A stretch of DNA of 64,000 nt, taken from the NCBI GenBank assembly GCA_028868735.1, contig JAGWTW010000002.1:40453-104452 (forward strand), read 5' to 3'. Each line of letters starts with the position of its first letter. The first letter of the stretch is position 1. Shown in pieces: positions 27,729-36,255 of the stretch. Source of the stretch: Hyphomicrobiales bacterium (GTDB lineage: Bacteria; Pseudomonadota; Alphaproteobacteria; Rhizobiales; Beijerinckiaceae). The notes beneath the pieces were generated by a model that ran no database searches, was not told where the DNA came from, and was given only the letters and a program-made list of their open reading frames with translations. Position numbers and translations under genes: made by a program.

Positions 27729-28880
27729 GTGAACCCCTATCTCGACGAGGACCTGATCGCGCTCGGCGATCAGGCGCGACGTTTTGCAGGCGAGCGCGTC
27801 GCGCCGGGCTTTCAGGAACGCGACCGGACGCGAACCCTCGATCGCGGCCTGATGAAGGCGATGGGCGAGATGGGCTTCATCGCGCCGGAATTGCCGGAAG
27901 AATTCGGCGGTCTCGGCATGGGGTCGGTCGCGGCGGGCGTGATCTGCGAGGAGATCGCACGCGCAGACCTGTCGATCTCCTACATCAATCTTCTCGCGTC
28001 GCTGAACGCGCAGATCCTGTCGCATCACGGCAGGCCCGAGATCGTGAAGCCCTGGCTGGCGCAATTGCGCGCGGGCGAAGCCCTGATCTCGATCGCGCTC
28101 ACCGAACCGCGCGGCGGTTCGGACGCAGCCAATCTCCGGCTCAAGATCGAACGGGTCGGCGACGACTATATCGTCAACGGCGAGAAGACGTCGATCTCGG
28201 CGGCCGACCAGGCCGACGCCTCGATCGTGTTCGGGCGCACAGGCTCGACCGACAGCGGCGCGCACGGCGTCACCGCGCTCTTCATTCCGATGGATCTTCC
28301 CGGCGTCACCCGCAGTCGTTTCGACTGCCACGGCCAGCGCGCGATCGGCCGCGGCTCGCTCTTTTTCGAAAACGTGCGCGTCCCGGTTTCGCATCGCCTC
28401 GGCGACGAAAACAAGGGCTTCGTGCAGGTCATGCAGGGTTTCGACTTCTCGCGCGCGCTGATCGGATTGCAGGTGCTCGGCGTCGCGCGCGTCGCGCTCG
28501 AGGAGACCTGGGACTATGTCGCCCAGCGAAAGGCTTTCGGAACGACGTTGTCTGCGTTCCAGGGCGTTTCGCATCCGCTGGCCGATCTCGACACGCAGGT
28601 CACAGCCGCGCGCCTGCTCTGCCTGCAAGCGCTGTGGCTGAAGGACAGGGGACTGCCGCACAGCGCGGAAGCCGCCATGTGCAAATGGTGGGGGCCGAAG
28701 CTCGCCTATGACGTCGTGCATCAATGCCTTCTGATGCACGGGCACGGCGGATACGATCGCGGGCTCATGGAGCAACGTCTGCGCGACGTACTCGGATTCC
28801 AGCTCGGCGACGGAACGGCGCAGATCATGAAGACGGTGATCGCGCGCGCGCGCGCTGGCCGGGCGGCCGTGCCGGCCTGA
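27729..28880 (+). CDS. aliB: Cyclohexanecarboxyl-CoA dehydrogenase
   Basis: FAD acyl-CoA dehydrogenase, 383 aa, expected to form cyclohex-1-ene-1-carboxyl-CoA. GTG start at 27729 after GGGAGGCCGCCAG. Flavin/substrate segments: A-L-T-E-P-R-G-G-S-D around residue 120 and Q-R-K-A-F-G-T-T-L near 265. At the position where most family members have the catalytic Glu (Y-E-G-T), this protein has G-D-G-T-A-Q-I-M, an Asp. I recall Asp at this site in dehydrogenases acting on alicyclic CoA esters. Order badH-badI-aliB-aliA supports the assignment. Confidence 0.9.
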   Translation: MNPYLDEDLIALGDQARRFAGERVAPGFQERDRTRTLDRGLMKAMGEMGFIAPELPEEFGGLGMGSVAAGVICEEIARADLSISYINLLASLNAQILSHHGRPEIVKPWLAQLRAGEALISIALTEPRGGSDAANLRLKIERVGDDYIVNGEKTSISAADQADASIVFGRTGSTDSGAHGVTALFIPMDLPGVTRSRFDCHGQRAIGRGSLFFENVRVPVSHRLGDENKGFVQVMQGFDFSRALIGLQVLGVARVALEETWDYVAQRKAFGTTLSAFQGVSHPLADLDTQVTAARLLCLQALWLKDRGLPHSAEAAMCKWWGPKLAYDVVHQCLLMHGHGGYDRGLMEQRLRDVLGFQLGDGTAQIMKTVIARARAGRAAVPA

Positions 28881-28913
28881 CAAACGACAACAACAGATCC
28901 GAGGGGGAGCAAA

Positions 28914-30557
28914 ATGAACTTCGACGCCATACTTCTCCAGCCGCGCCGCGCCGACAGCATCGCGCGCGGCCTCTGGCACGACCGCACGATCAACGACGAT
29001 CTCGACGCCTGCGTCGCCGCCGCGCCCGACAAGACCGCGCTGACGGCGGTGCGCTCCGACAGGAACGAAATCCGGCGCTTCACCTATCGCGAAATGGCGC
29101 AACTCGCCGACCGGATGGCTGTCGGGCTCTCCCGGCTCGGCGTCGGCCGCAACGACGTCGTCGCCATGCAATTGCCCAATTGGCACCAGTTCACCCTGCT
29201 CTATCTCGCCTGCTCGCGGATCGGCGCGACGCTCAATCCGCTGATGCCGATCTTTCGCGAGCGCGAACTCGCCTTCATGCTGAAGCACGGCGAAGCGAAG
29301 GTTCTTGTCGTTCCCTCGACGTTTCGCGGTTTCGATCATGCGGCGATGGCGCGCGGACTGAAGCCGCAGCTGCCCGACCTCCAGCACATTCTTGTCGTCG
29401 ACGGCGGCGGCGACGACGATTTCGATGCGCGTCTCACGAAACCCGCATGGGAACGGGAACCCGACGCGCGCGCGATCCTGACCGGCGCGCGCCCCGGCCC
29501 CGACGACGTCACGCAACTCATCTATACGTCCGGCACGACAGGCGAACCGAAAGGGGTCATGCACAGCGCGAATACGCTGATGGCGAACATCATCCCCTAT
29601 GCCGAACGCCTGCATCTCGGCGCGAGCGACATCGTGCTGATGGCGTCCCCGATGGCCCACCAGACCGGCTTCATGTACGGGCTGATGATGCCGATCATGC
29701 TGCGCGCGAGCGCGGTGCTGCTCGACGTGTGGGAGCCGACGAAAGCCGCAGATCTCATTCGCAACGAGAAGGCGAGCTTCACCATGGCCTCGACGCCTTT
29801 CCTGTCCGACCTCGCGCGCGTCGTCTCCGAAAGCGGCAAGCCGGTTCCCAGCCTCGAGACGTTCTTATGCGCGGGCGCGCCTATTCCCGGGCCGCTCGTC
29901 GAACAGGCGCGCGCGGCGCTCGGCGCGAAGATCGTGTCGGCCTGGGGCATGACGGAAAACGGCGCCGTCACGCTGATCAAGCCCGAAGACGACGACGAAC
30001 GCGCCTCTACGACGGACGGCTGCGGTCTCGCGGGCGTCGAGGTGAAAGTCGTCGACGGCGAAGGGAAAGCCTTGCCGCCCGGCGAGACCGGCAAGCTGCT
30101 CGTGCGCGCCTGCTCCAATTTCGGCGGTTATCTCAAGCGCCCGCAATGGAATGCGACGGACGCCGACGGCTGGTTCGACACCGGCGATCTCGCCTACATG
30201 GACGCGAGCGGCTACATCCGCATCAGCGGGCGAAGCAAGGACGTCATCATCCGCGGCGGCGAAAACATTCCGGTCGTCGAGGTCGAGGCCTTGCTCTACA
30301 AGCACCCCGCCGTCGCACAGGTCGCAATCGTCGCCTATCCCGACGAAAGGCTCGGCGAGCGCGCCTGCGCCGTGATCGTTCCCAAGGCGGGCCAGTCGAT
30401 CGATTTCGCTGATATGGTCGATTTTCTGAAAGCGCAGAAGATCGCCGTCCAGTTCATTCCCGAGAAGCTGATCGTCCGCGAGGCGATGCCGGCGACGCCT
30501 TCGGGCAAGATCCAGAAATTTCGCCTGCGCGAAATGTTGCAGCAGAACGCGCTGTAG
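28914..30557 (+). CDS. aliA: Cyclohexanecarboxylate-CoA ligase
   Basis: AMP-forming acyl-CoA synthetase, 547 aa. Motifs: Y-T-S-G-T-T-G-E-P-K-G (A3, near residue 205), W-G-M-T-E-N-G-A (A5), F-D-T-G-D-L-A-Y (A7), S-G-R-S-K-D-V-I-I-R-G-G-E-N-I (A8) and the C-terminal Lys in T-P-S-G-K-I-Q-K (A10). The operon context points to activation of cyclohexanecarboxylate as the first step of the pathway. Ribosome site GAGGGGGAGC; 33 bp after aliB. It ends 5 bp from the convergent TetR gene. Confidence 0.92.
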   Translation: MNFDAILLQPRRADSIARGLWHDRTINDDLDACVAAAPDKTALTAVRSDRNEIRRFTYREMAQLADRMAVGLSRLGVGRNDVVAMQLPNWHQFTLLYLACSRIGATLNPLMPIFRERELAFMLKHGEAKVLVVPSTFRGFDHAAMARGLKPQLPDLQHILVVDGGGDDDFDARLTKPAWEREPDARAILTGARPGPDDVTQLIYTSGTTGEPKGVMHSANTLMANIIPYAERLHLGASDIVLMASPMAHQTGFMYGLMMPIMLRASAVLLDVWEPTKAADLIRNEKASFTMASTPFLSDLARVVSESGKPVPSLETFLCAGAPIPGPLVEQARAALGAKIVSAWGMTENGAVTLIKPEDDDERASTTDGCGLAGVEVKVVDGEGKALPPGETGKLLVRACSNFGGYLKRPQWNATDADGWFDTGDLAYMDASGYIRISGRSKDVIIRGGENIPVVEVEALLYKHPAVAQVAIVAYPDERLGERACAVIVPKAGQSIDFADMVDFLKAQKIAVQFIPEKLIVREAMPATPSGKIQKFRLREMLQQNAL

Positions 30558-30562
30558 CCGAT

Positions 30563-31267
30563 TCAGGCGCGCGGCTTCGTGGCCGGCGTTCGCCGCCGGG
30601 CCGCCGCCGCCGCTTGCCCGAAGGCGAGCTTCATGTAGCTCGCCGAAATCTCGTCGATCGAAAGCCCGCCCGGGCGATACCACTCGCCCGCCCAGTTGAG
30701 CGCGCCGAGCAGCATGAGGCGCGCGGCGTCGGGCGAAACGCCCTTTGGCACATGCCCGGCGCGCGCCGCCTCGGCGATCAGCTTGCGCCAGATGTCTTCG
30801 TAACGGCGCCGCTCGACCCGGCAGTTCCGGCGCAGATCTTTCGGCAGAAAGGCGAAGGCGCGGATCGAAGCGGAGACGTAGTCGCCGCCCTCGAGCGAGG
30901 CCAGAAGATGCGTCCGAACGGCGACCGCGAGCCGTTGCAGCGGCGGCGCCTGTTTCGGAAGCGCGCCGAGTTCGCCGAGAACCGCATCGCCCACGATCCT
31001 GACGCCGTCGTCGAGCACGTGCTGGACGATCGCGTCCTTGGATCTGAAATGATGATAGATGCTGCCGGCCTTGATGCCGACGCGTTCGGCGATGGCGCGC
31101 GTCGTCGTCGCCTCGTAGCCCCTGTGCCGCAAGAGCCACGCGCCCGCATCCAGAATCTCGCGCGCGGCGCCGGACGGGGCCTTGTCCGCGGCGGCGGCGG
31201 GCTTCCTCGATTGCTTGCGCAGGGCTGTCGGCGCCACAGGGACCTCTATTCGAGAGGCTCGAACCAT
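30563..31267 (-). CDS. TetR/AcrR family transcriptional regulator
   Basis: Repressor-type regulator, 234 aa from the ATG at 31267. A GTG nearer the conserved region (about 31237, behind AGAGG) is an alternative start. Helix-turn-helix: T-T-R-A-I-A-E-R-V-G-I-K-A-G-S-I-Y-H-H-F-R-S-K around residues 55-77. The ligand domain ends with a TetR_C-like W-Y-R-P-G-G-L-S segment. It diverges from the acyl-CoA carboxylase genes and most likely controls them through the repeat at 31305; a CoA thioester effector would be expected. Confidence 0.88.
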   Translation of the reverse strand: MVRASRIEVPVAPTALRKQSRKPAAAADKAPSGAAREILDAGAWLLRHRGYEATTTRAIAERVGIKAGSIYHHFRSKDAIVQHVLDDGVRIVGDAVLGELGALPKQAPPLQRLAVAVRTHLLASLEGGDYVSASIRAFAFLPKDLRRNCRVERRRYEDIWRKLIAEAARAGHVPKGVSPDAARLMLLGALNWAGEWYRPGGLSIDEISASYMKLAFGQAAAAARRRTPATKPRA

Positions 31268-31304
31268 CCGCGGAAGGGGCGCGCCGCTCCGACTTGAGAG
31301 GCTG

Positions 31305-31320
31305 CCTAACGTTTGGTAGG
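31305..31320. promoter_or_regulatory. Inverted repeat between divergent TetR and carboxylase genes (operator candidate)
   Basis: CCTAAC-GTTT-GGTAGG is an inverted repeat with one mismatch, located 69 bp before the carboxylase GTG and 38 bp before the TetR start. Its size and position fit a TetR operator. Confidence 0.5.
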
Positions 31321-31388
31321 TTACCGGGCCGAACGGCCCCTGACAAGAGGCCGGCGCCCGGAAGATCGGGATTGAAGGGAGAGCCAGC

Positions 31389-32987
31389 GTGCCGGTCATC
31401 GAAAATCTCGTTCGCGAAGGACCGGAATTCCGCGAGAAGGCGAGCGCTTTCGCGGCGATGGTGGACGAATTGCGCGATCGGCATCGGTGGGCGTTGCAGG
31501 GCGGCGGCGAAAAGCTGCGCGCGCGCCATGTCGAACGCGGCAAGATTCCGGTGCGCGAAAGGATCGACGCCCTGATCGACCCGCTGTCGCCCTTCCTCGA
31601 GCTTTCGCCGCTCGCGGGCTGGGGCCAGTACAAGAACGAACTGCCGGCGGCCGGGATCGTCACCGGCGTCGGAATGATCGCCGGCGTCGCCAGCATGATC
31701 ATCGCCAACGATGCGACGGTGAAGGGCGGCTCGTTCTTTCACGAGACGGTGAAGAAGCATATTCGCGCGCAGGAGATCGCGGAAGAAAACAGGCTTCCCT
31801 GCATCTATCTCGTCGATTGCGGCGGCGCCTTCCTGCCCGAACAGGACCGCGTGTTTCCCGATCGCGATCATTTCGGCGGCACGTTCTATCGCCAATGCCG
31901 GATGTCGGCTGCGGGCCTGCCGCAAATTTCGGCCGTGTTCGGCGGCTGCACGGCCGGCGGCGCCTACATTCCCGCCCTGTCGGACGAGGTCGTGATGGTG
32001 CGCGGCACAGGCCGCATCCACCTCGGCGGACCGCCGATCGTGAAGGCGGCGATCCGGGAGATCGTCGACGGCGAAACGCTCGGCGGCGCCGAAATGCATT
32101 CGACGGTCTCGGGCGTGTCGGACTATCTCGCGGAGACGGAGCTCGAGGCGATCGCAAAAGTGCGCGACATCGTCGGCGCGTTGAACTGGCCGCGCAAGAG
32201 TCCGGCGACGCGAGGCGCTTCCCGCGCGCCGCTCTACGATGCGAGCGAGATCGCCGGCATCGTCGGCGCCGACCTGAAGCAGCCCTACGACGTGCGTCAG
32301 GTGATCGCGCGCATGGTCGATGGAAGCGAATTCCAGGAATTCAAGCCTGCCTACGGCGCCTCGCTCGTCTGCGGCTTCGCGCATATTCACGGCGAACCCG
32401 TCGGCATTCTCGCCAACAACGGCGTTCTTTTTTCCGAATCCTCCGTGAAAGGCGCGCATTTCATCGAACTCTGCGACCAGCGCCGCACGCCGCTTCTGTT
32501 TCTGCAGAACATTACGGGATTCATGGTCGGCCTCGAGGCCGAACGCGGCGGCATCGCGAAACATTCGGCCAAGCTCGTCTACGCCGTCTCCAATGCGCGC
32601 GTGCCTCGTTACACGGTCATCATCGGCGGTTCCTACGGCGCCGGCAATTACGGGATGTGCGGGCGCGGCTTTCGTCCGCGCTTCATGTTCGCCTGGCCGA
32701 ATACGCAGATCGCGACGATGAGCGCCGACGTCGCAGCCAATGTCGTGACCGATCTGCGGCGCGCCAGCCTCACGCGCGGCGCGGTCGACGAAGAGGAGAT
32801 CGCCCGCATCGACCGGGAGGTGCGCGCGCAATATGCGGAGCAATCGTCCCCGTATTACGCGACTTCGCGGCTCTGGGACGACGGCGTGATCGAGCCGGAG
32901 CAGACGCGCGACGTGATCGGCCTCTGCCTCGCGCTCGCCGCGCAGGAAATCGACCTTCCCGACAACCGCCCCGTCTACCGGATGTAG
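31389..32987 (+). CDS. Acyl-CoA carboxylase carboxyltransferase (beta) subunit, MCC/GCC type
   Basis: Carboxyltransferase, 532 aa, the length of 3-methylcrotonyl-CoA and geranyl-CoA carboxylase beta subunits. Both crotonase-like halves are present: C-G-G-A-F-L-P-E-Q-D near residue 145, G-G-C-T-A-G-G-A-Y near 185, and C-terminal G-G-S-Y-G-A-G-N-Y-G-M-C-G with F-A-W-P-N near 420. Start is GTG at 31389; only a weak AGCC-rich site precedes it. Followed 3 bp later by the biotin carboxylase subunit. Substrate is probably a branched enoyl-CoA; the operon lacks the hydratase and HMG-CoA lyase usual in leucine loci. Confidence 0.88.
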   Translation: MPVIENLVREGPEFREKASAFAAMVDELRDRHRWALQGGGEKLRARHVERGKIPVRERIDALIDPLSPFLELSPLAGWGQYKNELPAAGIVTGVGMIAGVASMIIANDATVKGGSFFHETVKKHIRAQEIAEENRLPCIYLVDCGGAFLPEQDRVFPDRDHFGGTFYRQCRMSAAGLPQISAVFGGCTAGGAYIPALSDEVVMVRGTGRIHLGGPPIVKAAIREIVDGETLGGAEMHSTVSGVSDYLAETELEAIAKVRDIVGALNWPRKSPATRGASRAPLYDASEIAGIVGADLKQPYDVRQVIARMVDGSEFQEFKPAYGASLVCGFAHIHGEPVGILANNGVLFSESSVKGAHFIELCDQRRTPLLFLQNITGFMVGLEAERGGIAKHSAKLVYAVSNARVPRYTVIIGGSYGAGNYGMCGRGFRPRFMFAWPNTQIATMSADVAANVVTDLRRASLTRGAVDEEEIARIDREVRAQYAEQSSPYYATSRLWDDGVIEPEQTRDVIGLCLALAAQEIDLPDNRPVYRM

Positions 32988-32990
32988 GCC

Positions 32991-34973
32991 GTGATTCGTT
33001 CGCTCCTCATCGCCAATCGCGGCGAGATCGCCGTGCGGATCGCGCGCACGTGCCGGCAGCTCGGCATACGATCGATCGCCGTCTATTCCGAGGCAGATCG
33101 CAACGCGCGCCATGTCGCGGCGGCTGACGAAGCCTATCGCATCGGACCGGCGCCGGCGCGCGACAGCTATCTGCGGATCGACGCAATCGTCGCGGCGGCG
33201 AAACGCGCCGGGGCCGAGGCCGTTCACCCGGGCTACGGGTTCCTGTCGGAACAGGCGAAATTCGCCGAAGCCTGCGCGCAGGCGGGCCTGATCTTCGTCG
33301 GGCCGTCGGCGCGTTGCATCGCAGCCATGGGGCAGAAGATCGCGGCCAAGCGCATTGCGGAAGAAGCCGGCGCGCCCTGTGTTCCCGGCTATGCCGACGA
33401 GGATCAATCCGATGCGCGAATGCTCGCGGAGGCAAGGCGCATCGGTTTTCCGGTCATGGTGAAAGCTTCCGCCGGCGGCGGCGGGCGCGGCATGCGCGCC
33501 GTCCATGCAGAGCGCGAGTTCGGCGCTGCGCTCGACCTCGCGCGACGCGAGGCGCAGGCGGCCTTCGGCGACCCCGCGCTTCTCCTCGAGAAACTGGTCG
33601 AGCGCCCTCGCCACATCGAGGTGCAGATTGCGGGCGACAAGCATGGCGGGCTCGTCCATCTGTTCGAACGCGATTGCTCGGTTCAGCGCAACAATCAGAA
33701 AGTGCTGGAGGAAGCGCCCGCCCCTCACCTTTCTCCCGTTGTGCGGGAAAAGCTTTTCGCGCGCGCATTGGCTGTGGGGCGCGCCATCGGCTACGACAGT
33801 CTCGGCACGGTGGAATTCATCCTGGAGGCAGGCAGCGAAGAACCCTGGTTCCTCGAAATGAACACGCGTCTGCAGGTCGAACATCCCGTCACCGAAGCGA
33901 TCACCGGCTTCGATCTCGTCGAATGGCAAATCCGCATCGCGGCCGGCGAAACGCTGCCGGCGCGCCAGGACGACATTCATGCGCGGGGTCATGCGATCGA
34001 GGCGCGCATCGTCGCCGAGCGCGCGGACGAGGCGTTCCGCGCGGATGTCGGAACAATCACGGCCTATGGCGAAGGGCCGGGCCTGCGATTCGACAGCGGC
34101 GTCGCGCGCGGCGGCGAAGTCACGATGTTCTACGATTCCCTGCTCGCCAAGGCGATCGCGCACGGCGCGGATCGGGAAGCGGCGCGGACGCGGCTCGTCG
34201 CCGGCCTGCGCGCGACGCAGATCGCGGGCGTCGCGACCACGATCCCGTTTCTCGTCGACGCGCTGGAGCATCCGCTGTTCGGCGCGGGCGAGGCCACGAC
34301 AAGCTTTATTGCGCAAGCCTTTCCCGGCGGATGGAAACCGTCGCGCGCGAACGAGCGGCTCGCGCGCGCCGTCGCCGCAATCCTGTCGGCGGAGGCAGGC
34401 GGCGGCGGCCAAGGCGGCGCATGGTCGCGCCTGCGCGGCTTTCGATTGCTGGGGCCGGCCGGCGGCCGCGCGGCCTGCCGCATCCTCGTGTCGACGGCGG
34501 CCGCCCGGTCGACGCTCACGCTCGAAGCGACGGGCCGCGATTGCTTTTGCGTCCGCGAGGATGGGTCTTCGCTGGACATCTGCGTGAAACGCGACGGCGA
34601 CAGCGTCGAAACGGAATGCGACGGCGCCATCGTACGATTTTTCGTTGCGATTGACGGCGCGGCCATTCGCCTTGCGGCGGGCGGGGAAAGCTACGAATTC
34701 GACGTGCGCCCCGAGATCGACGGCGCGCGAAGCGGACGCGCGGCATCGGGATCGGGCGCAGTTCGCAGCCACATGCCGGGCATCGTCTCGGAAATCCGGG
34801 TTGCGCCGGGCGATCGGGTTGCGCCGGGCGATGTCGTCGCGGTTCTGGAATCCATGAAGCTCTTCATTTCGCTCAGCAGCGAGGTCGCAGGCGTCGTGCG
34901 CGAGGTCGGCTGCGTCGCGGGCCAGACCGTACAGGCCGGCGCGCTGCTGCTGTCGATAGAAGCGGATTCGTGA
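32991..34973 (+). CDS. Biotin carboxylase/biotin carrier (alpha) subunit of acyl-CoA carboxylase
   Basis: Two-function subunit, 660 aa: N-terminal biotin carboxylase (I-A-N-R-G-E-I-A-V-R-I; ATP-grasp with G-G-G-G-R-G-M-R near residue 163; E-M-N-T-R-L-Q-V-E-H-P-V near 288) and a C-terminal biotinyl domain. The biotinylated Lys sits in L-E-S-M-K-L at about residue 623, a variant of the commoner A-M-K-M. GTG start at 32991, 3 bp after the beta subunit, ensures coupled synthesis. It carboxylates biotin with ATP and bicarbonate for transfer by the beta subunit. Confidence 0.9.
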   Translation: MIRSLLIANRGEIAVRIARTCRQLGIRSIAVYSEADRNARHVAAADEAYRIGPAPARDSYLRIDAIVAAAKRAGAEAVHPGYGFLSEQAKFAEACAQAGLIFVGPSARCIAAMGQKIAAKRIAEEAGAPCVPGYADEDQSDARMLAEARRIGFPVMVKASAGGGGRGMRAVHAEREFGAALDLARREAQAAFGDPALLLEKLVERPRHIEVQIAGDKHGGLVHLFERDCSVQRNNQKVLEEAPAPHLSPVVREKLFARALAVGRAIGYDSLGTVEFILEAGSEEPWFLEMNTRLQVEHPVTEAITGFDLVEWQIRIAAGETLPARQDDIHARGHAIEARIVAERADEAFRADVGTITAYGEGPGLRFDSGVARGGEVTMFYDSLLAKAIAHGADREAARTRLVAGLRATQIAGVATTIPFLVDALEHPLFGAGEATTSFIAQAFPGGWKPSRANERLARAVAAILSAEAGGGGQGGAWSRLRGFRLLGPAGGRAACRILVSTAAARSTLTLEATGRDCFCVREDGSSLDICVKRDGDSVETECDGAIVRFFVAIDGAAIRLAAGGESYEFDVRPEIDGARSGRAASGSGAVRSHMPGIVSEIRVAPGDRVAPGDVVAVLESMKLFISLSSEVAGVVREVGCVAGQTVQAGALLLSIEADS

Positions 34974-35018
34974 AGACCGTCCGCACCCCGCCGATCGGAT
35001 AGAGCGAAAGACCACACG

Positions 35019-36188
35019 ATGAACACCCCACCCGCCGATACGACCAGACATTTTCCCTACTTTTCCGACGAGCATGAATTGCTGCGCCGCCAGATCAGGC
35101 GCTTCATCGAGGAGCGCGTGAAGCCTGACGCCGACGCCTGGGAGGAAGCCGGCTACACGCCGCGCGAAATCCTGCGCGAAATGGGCGAACTCGGCTTTCT
35201 CGGCATCCGCTACCAGCCGGAATACGGCGGCAGCGCGCTCGATACGCTTGCGACCGTCGTTCTTGCGGAAGAGCTCGGCCGCTCGAGTTATGGCGGCTTC
35301 GCGATCACCGTGCTCGTGCATACGGACATGGCGAGCCCGCATCTCTTCCACGCCGGATCGCGCGACCAGCTCGGCCGCTACATGCCGGATATCATCGCCG
35401 GGCGCCGGATCGCCGCCGTCGCGATGACGGAGCCCGGCGCGGGCTCCGATCTCGCGAGCATGCGCACGAGCGCCCGGCGCGACGGCAAGGGTTGGCGGCT
35501 CAACGGAACGAAAATGTTCATCACCAACGGCGTGCGCGGCGACATCTATTTCGTCGCGGCCAAGACCGGCGGTCCCGGACGCAACCGTAACGTCTCGATG
35601 TTCATCGTAGAGAAGGGGGCGCCGGGTTTCACCGTCTCGCGCACGCTGAAGAAACACGGATGGCTTTCGAGCGACACGGCGGAACTCGCGTTCGAGGATT
35701 GTTTCGTGCCCGACGAAAACCTGCTGGGCGAGGAAGGCCGCGGCTTCTACGCGCTGATGAAGAATTTGCAGAACGAGCGGATCGTCCTGTCGGCGCAAGC
35801 GATCGGCGAGGCCTCGAAGGCGATCGAGATCACGCTCGACTGGGTCACGCAGCGCGAAGCCTTCGGCGAACCGCTCTGGCAGAAGCAGGCGATCCGGCAG
35901 CGACTCGCCATGCTTTCGGCGAAGGTCGAAGCCGCGCGCGCCTTCATTTACAACATCGCCTGGCGCGACAGCCTCGGTCATCAGGTGACGAAGGAAGTCT
36001 CGATGCTGAAGGCCCTGTGCGGCACGCTCGTCAACGAAGTCATGTTCGATTGCGTACAATTCCACGGCGGCATGGGATATATGCGGGAATCGGCGATCGA
36101 ACGCATGGCGCGCGACGCGCGGGTGCAGGCGATCGGCGGCGGCGCGACCGAAGTCATGCTGGAGGAAGTCGCAAAGCGCTTGGCTTGA
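35019..36188 (+). CDS. Acyl-CoA dehydrogenase, isovaleryl/citronellyl-type
   Basis: FAD acyl-CoA dehydrogenase, 389 aa. A-M-T-E-P-G-A-G-S-D (about 130-139), F-I-T-N-G (about 168), and Q-F-H-G-G-M-G-Y-M near 350. The Y-E-G-T position reads G-G-A-T here, so the base is not in the MCAD place. A Glu in the helix L-Q-N-E-R-I-V-L matches the isovaleryl-CoA dehydrogenase position, which fits a branched substrate and the methylcrotonyl/geranyl-type carboxylase just upstream. Gap to the carboxylase 45 bp, no strong ribosome site. Confidence 0.88.
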   Translation: MNTPPADTTRHFPYFSDEHELLRRQIRRFIEERVKPDADAWEEAGYTPREILREMGELGFLGIRYQPEYGGSALDTLATVVLAEELGRSSYGGFAITVLVHTDMASPHLFHAGSRDQLGRYMPDIIAGRRIAAVAMTEPGAGSDLASMRTSARRDGKGWRLNGTKMFITNGVRGDIYFVAAKTGGPGRNRNVSMFIVEKGAPGFTVSRTLKKHGWLSSDTAELAFEDCFVPDENLLGEEGRGFYALMKNLQNERIVLSAQAIGEASKAIEITLDWVTQREAFGEPLWQKQAIRQRLAMLSAKVEAARAFIYNIAWRDSLGHQVTKEVSMLKALCGTLVNEVMFDCVQFHGGMGYMRESAIERMARDARVQAIGGGATEVMLEEVAKRLA

Positions 36189-36255
36189 GCCGGCTGTCCG
36201 CTAGACTTCCATCAAACGACATCGACGCGGCGCCGAAGGCGGCGTCCGGGAGGAC

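Noticed and set aside
29865..36065. A 2066-codon open frame on the minus strand.
   Set aside because: It is antisense to aliA, the carboxylase subunits and the dehydrogenase, all with clear motifs. Its composition (Arg, Asp, Ala, His) is the usual mirror of GC-rich codon bias; no domain is recognisable.
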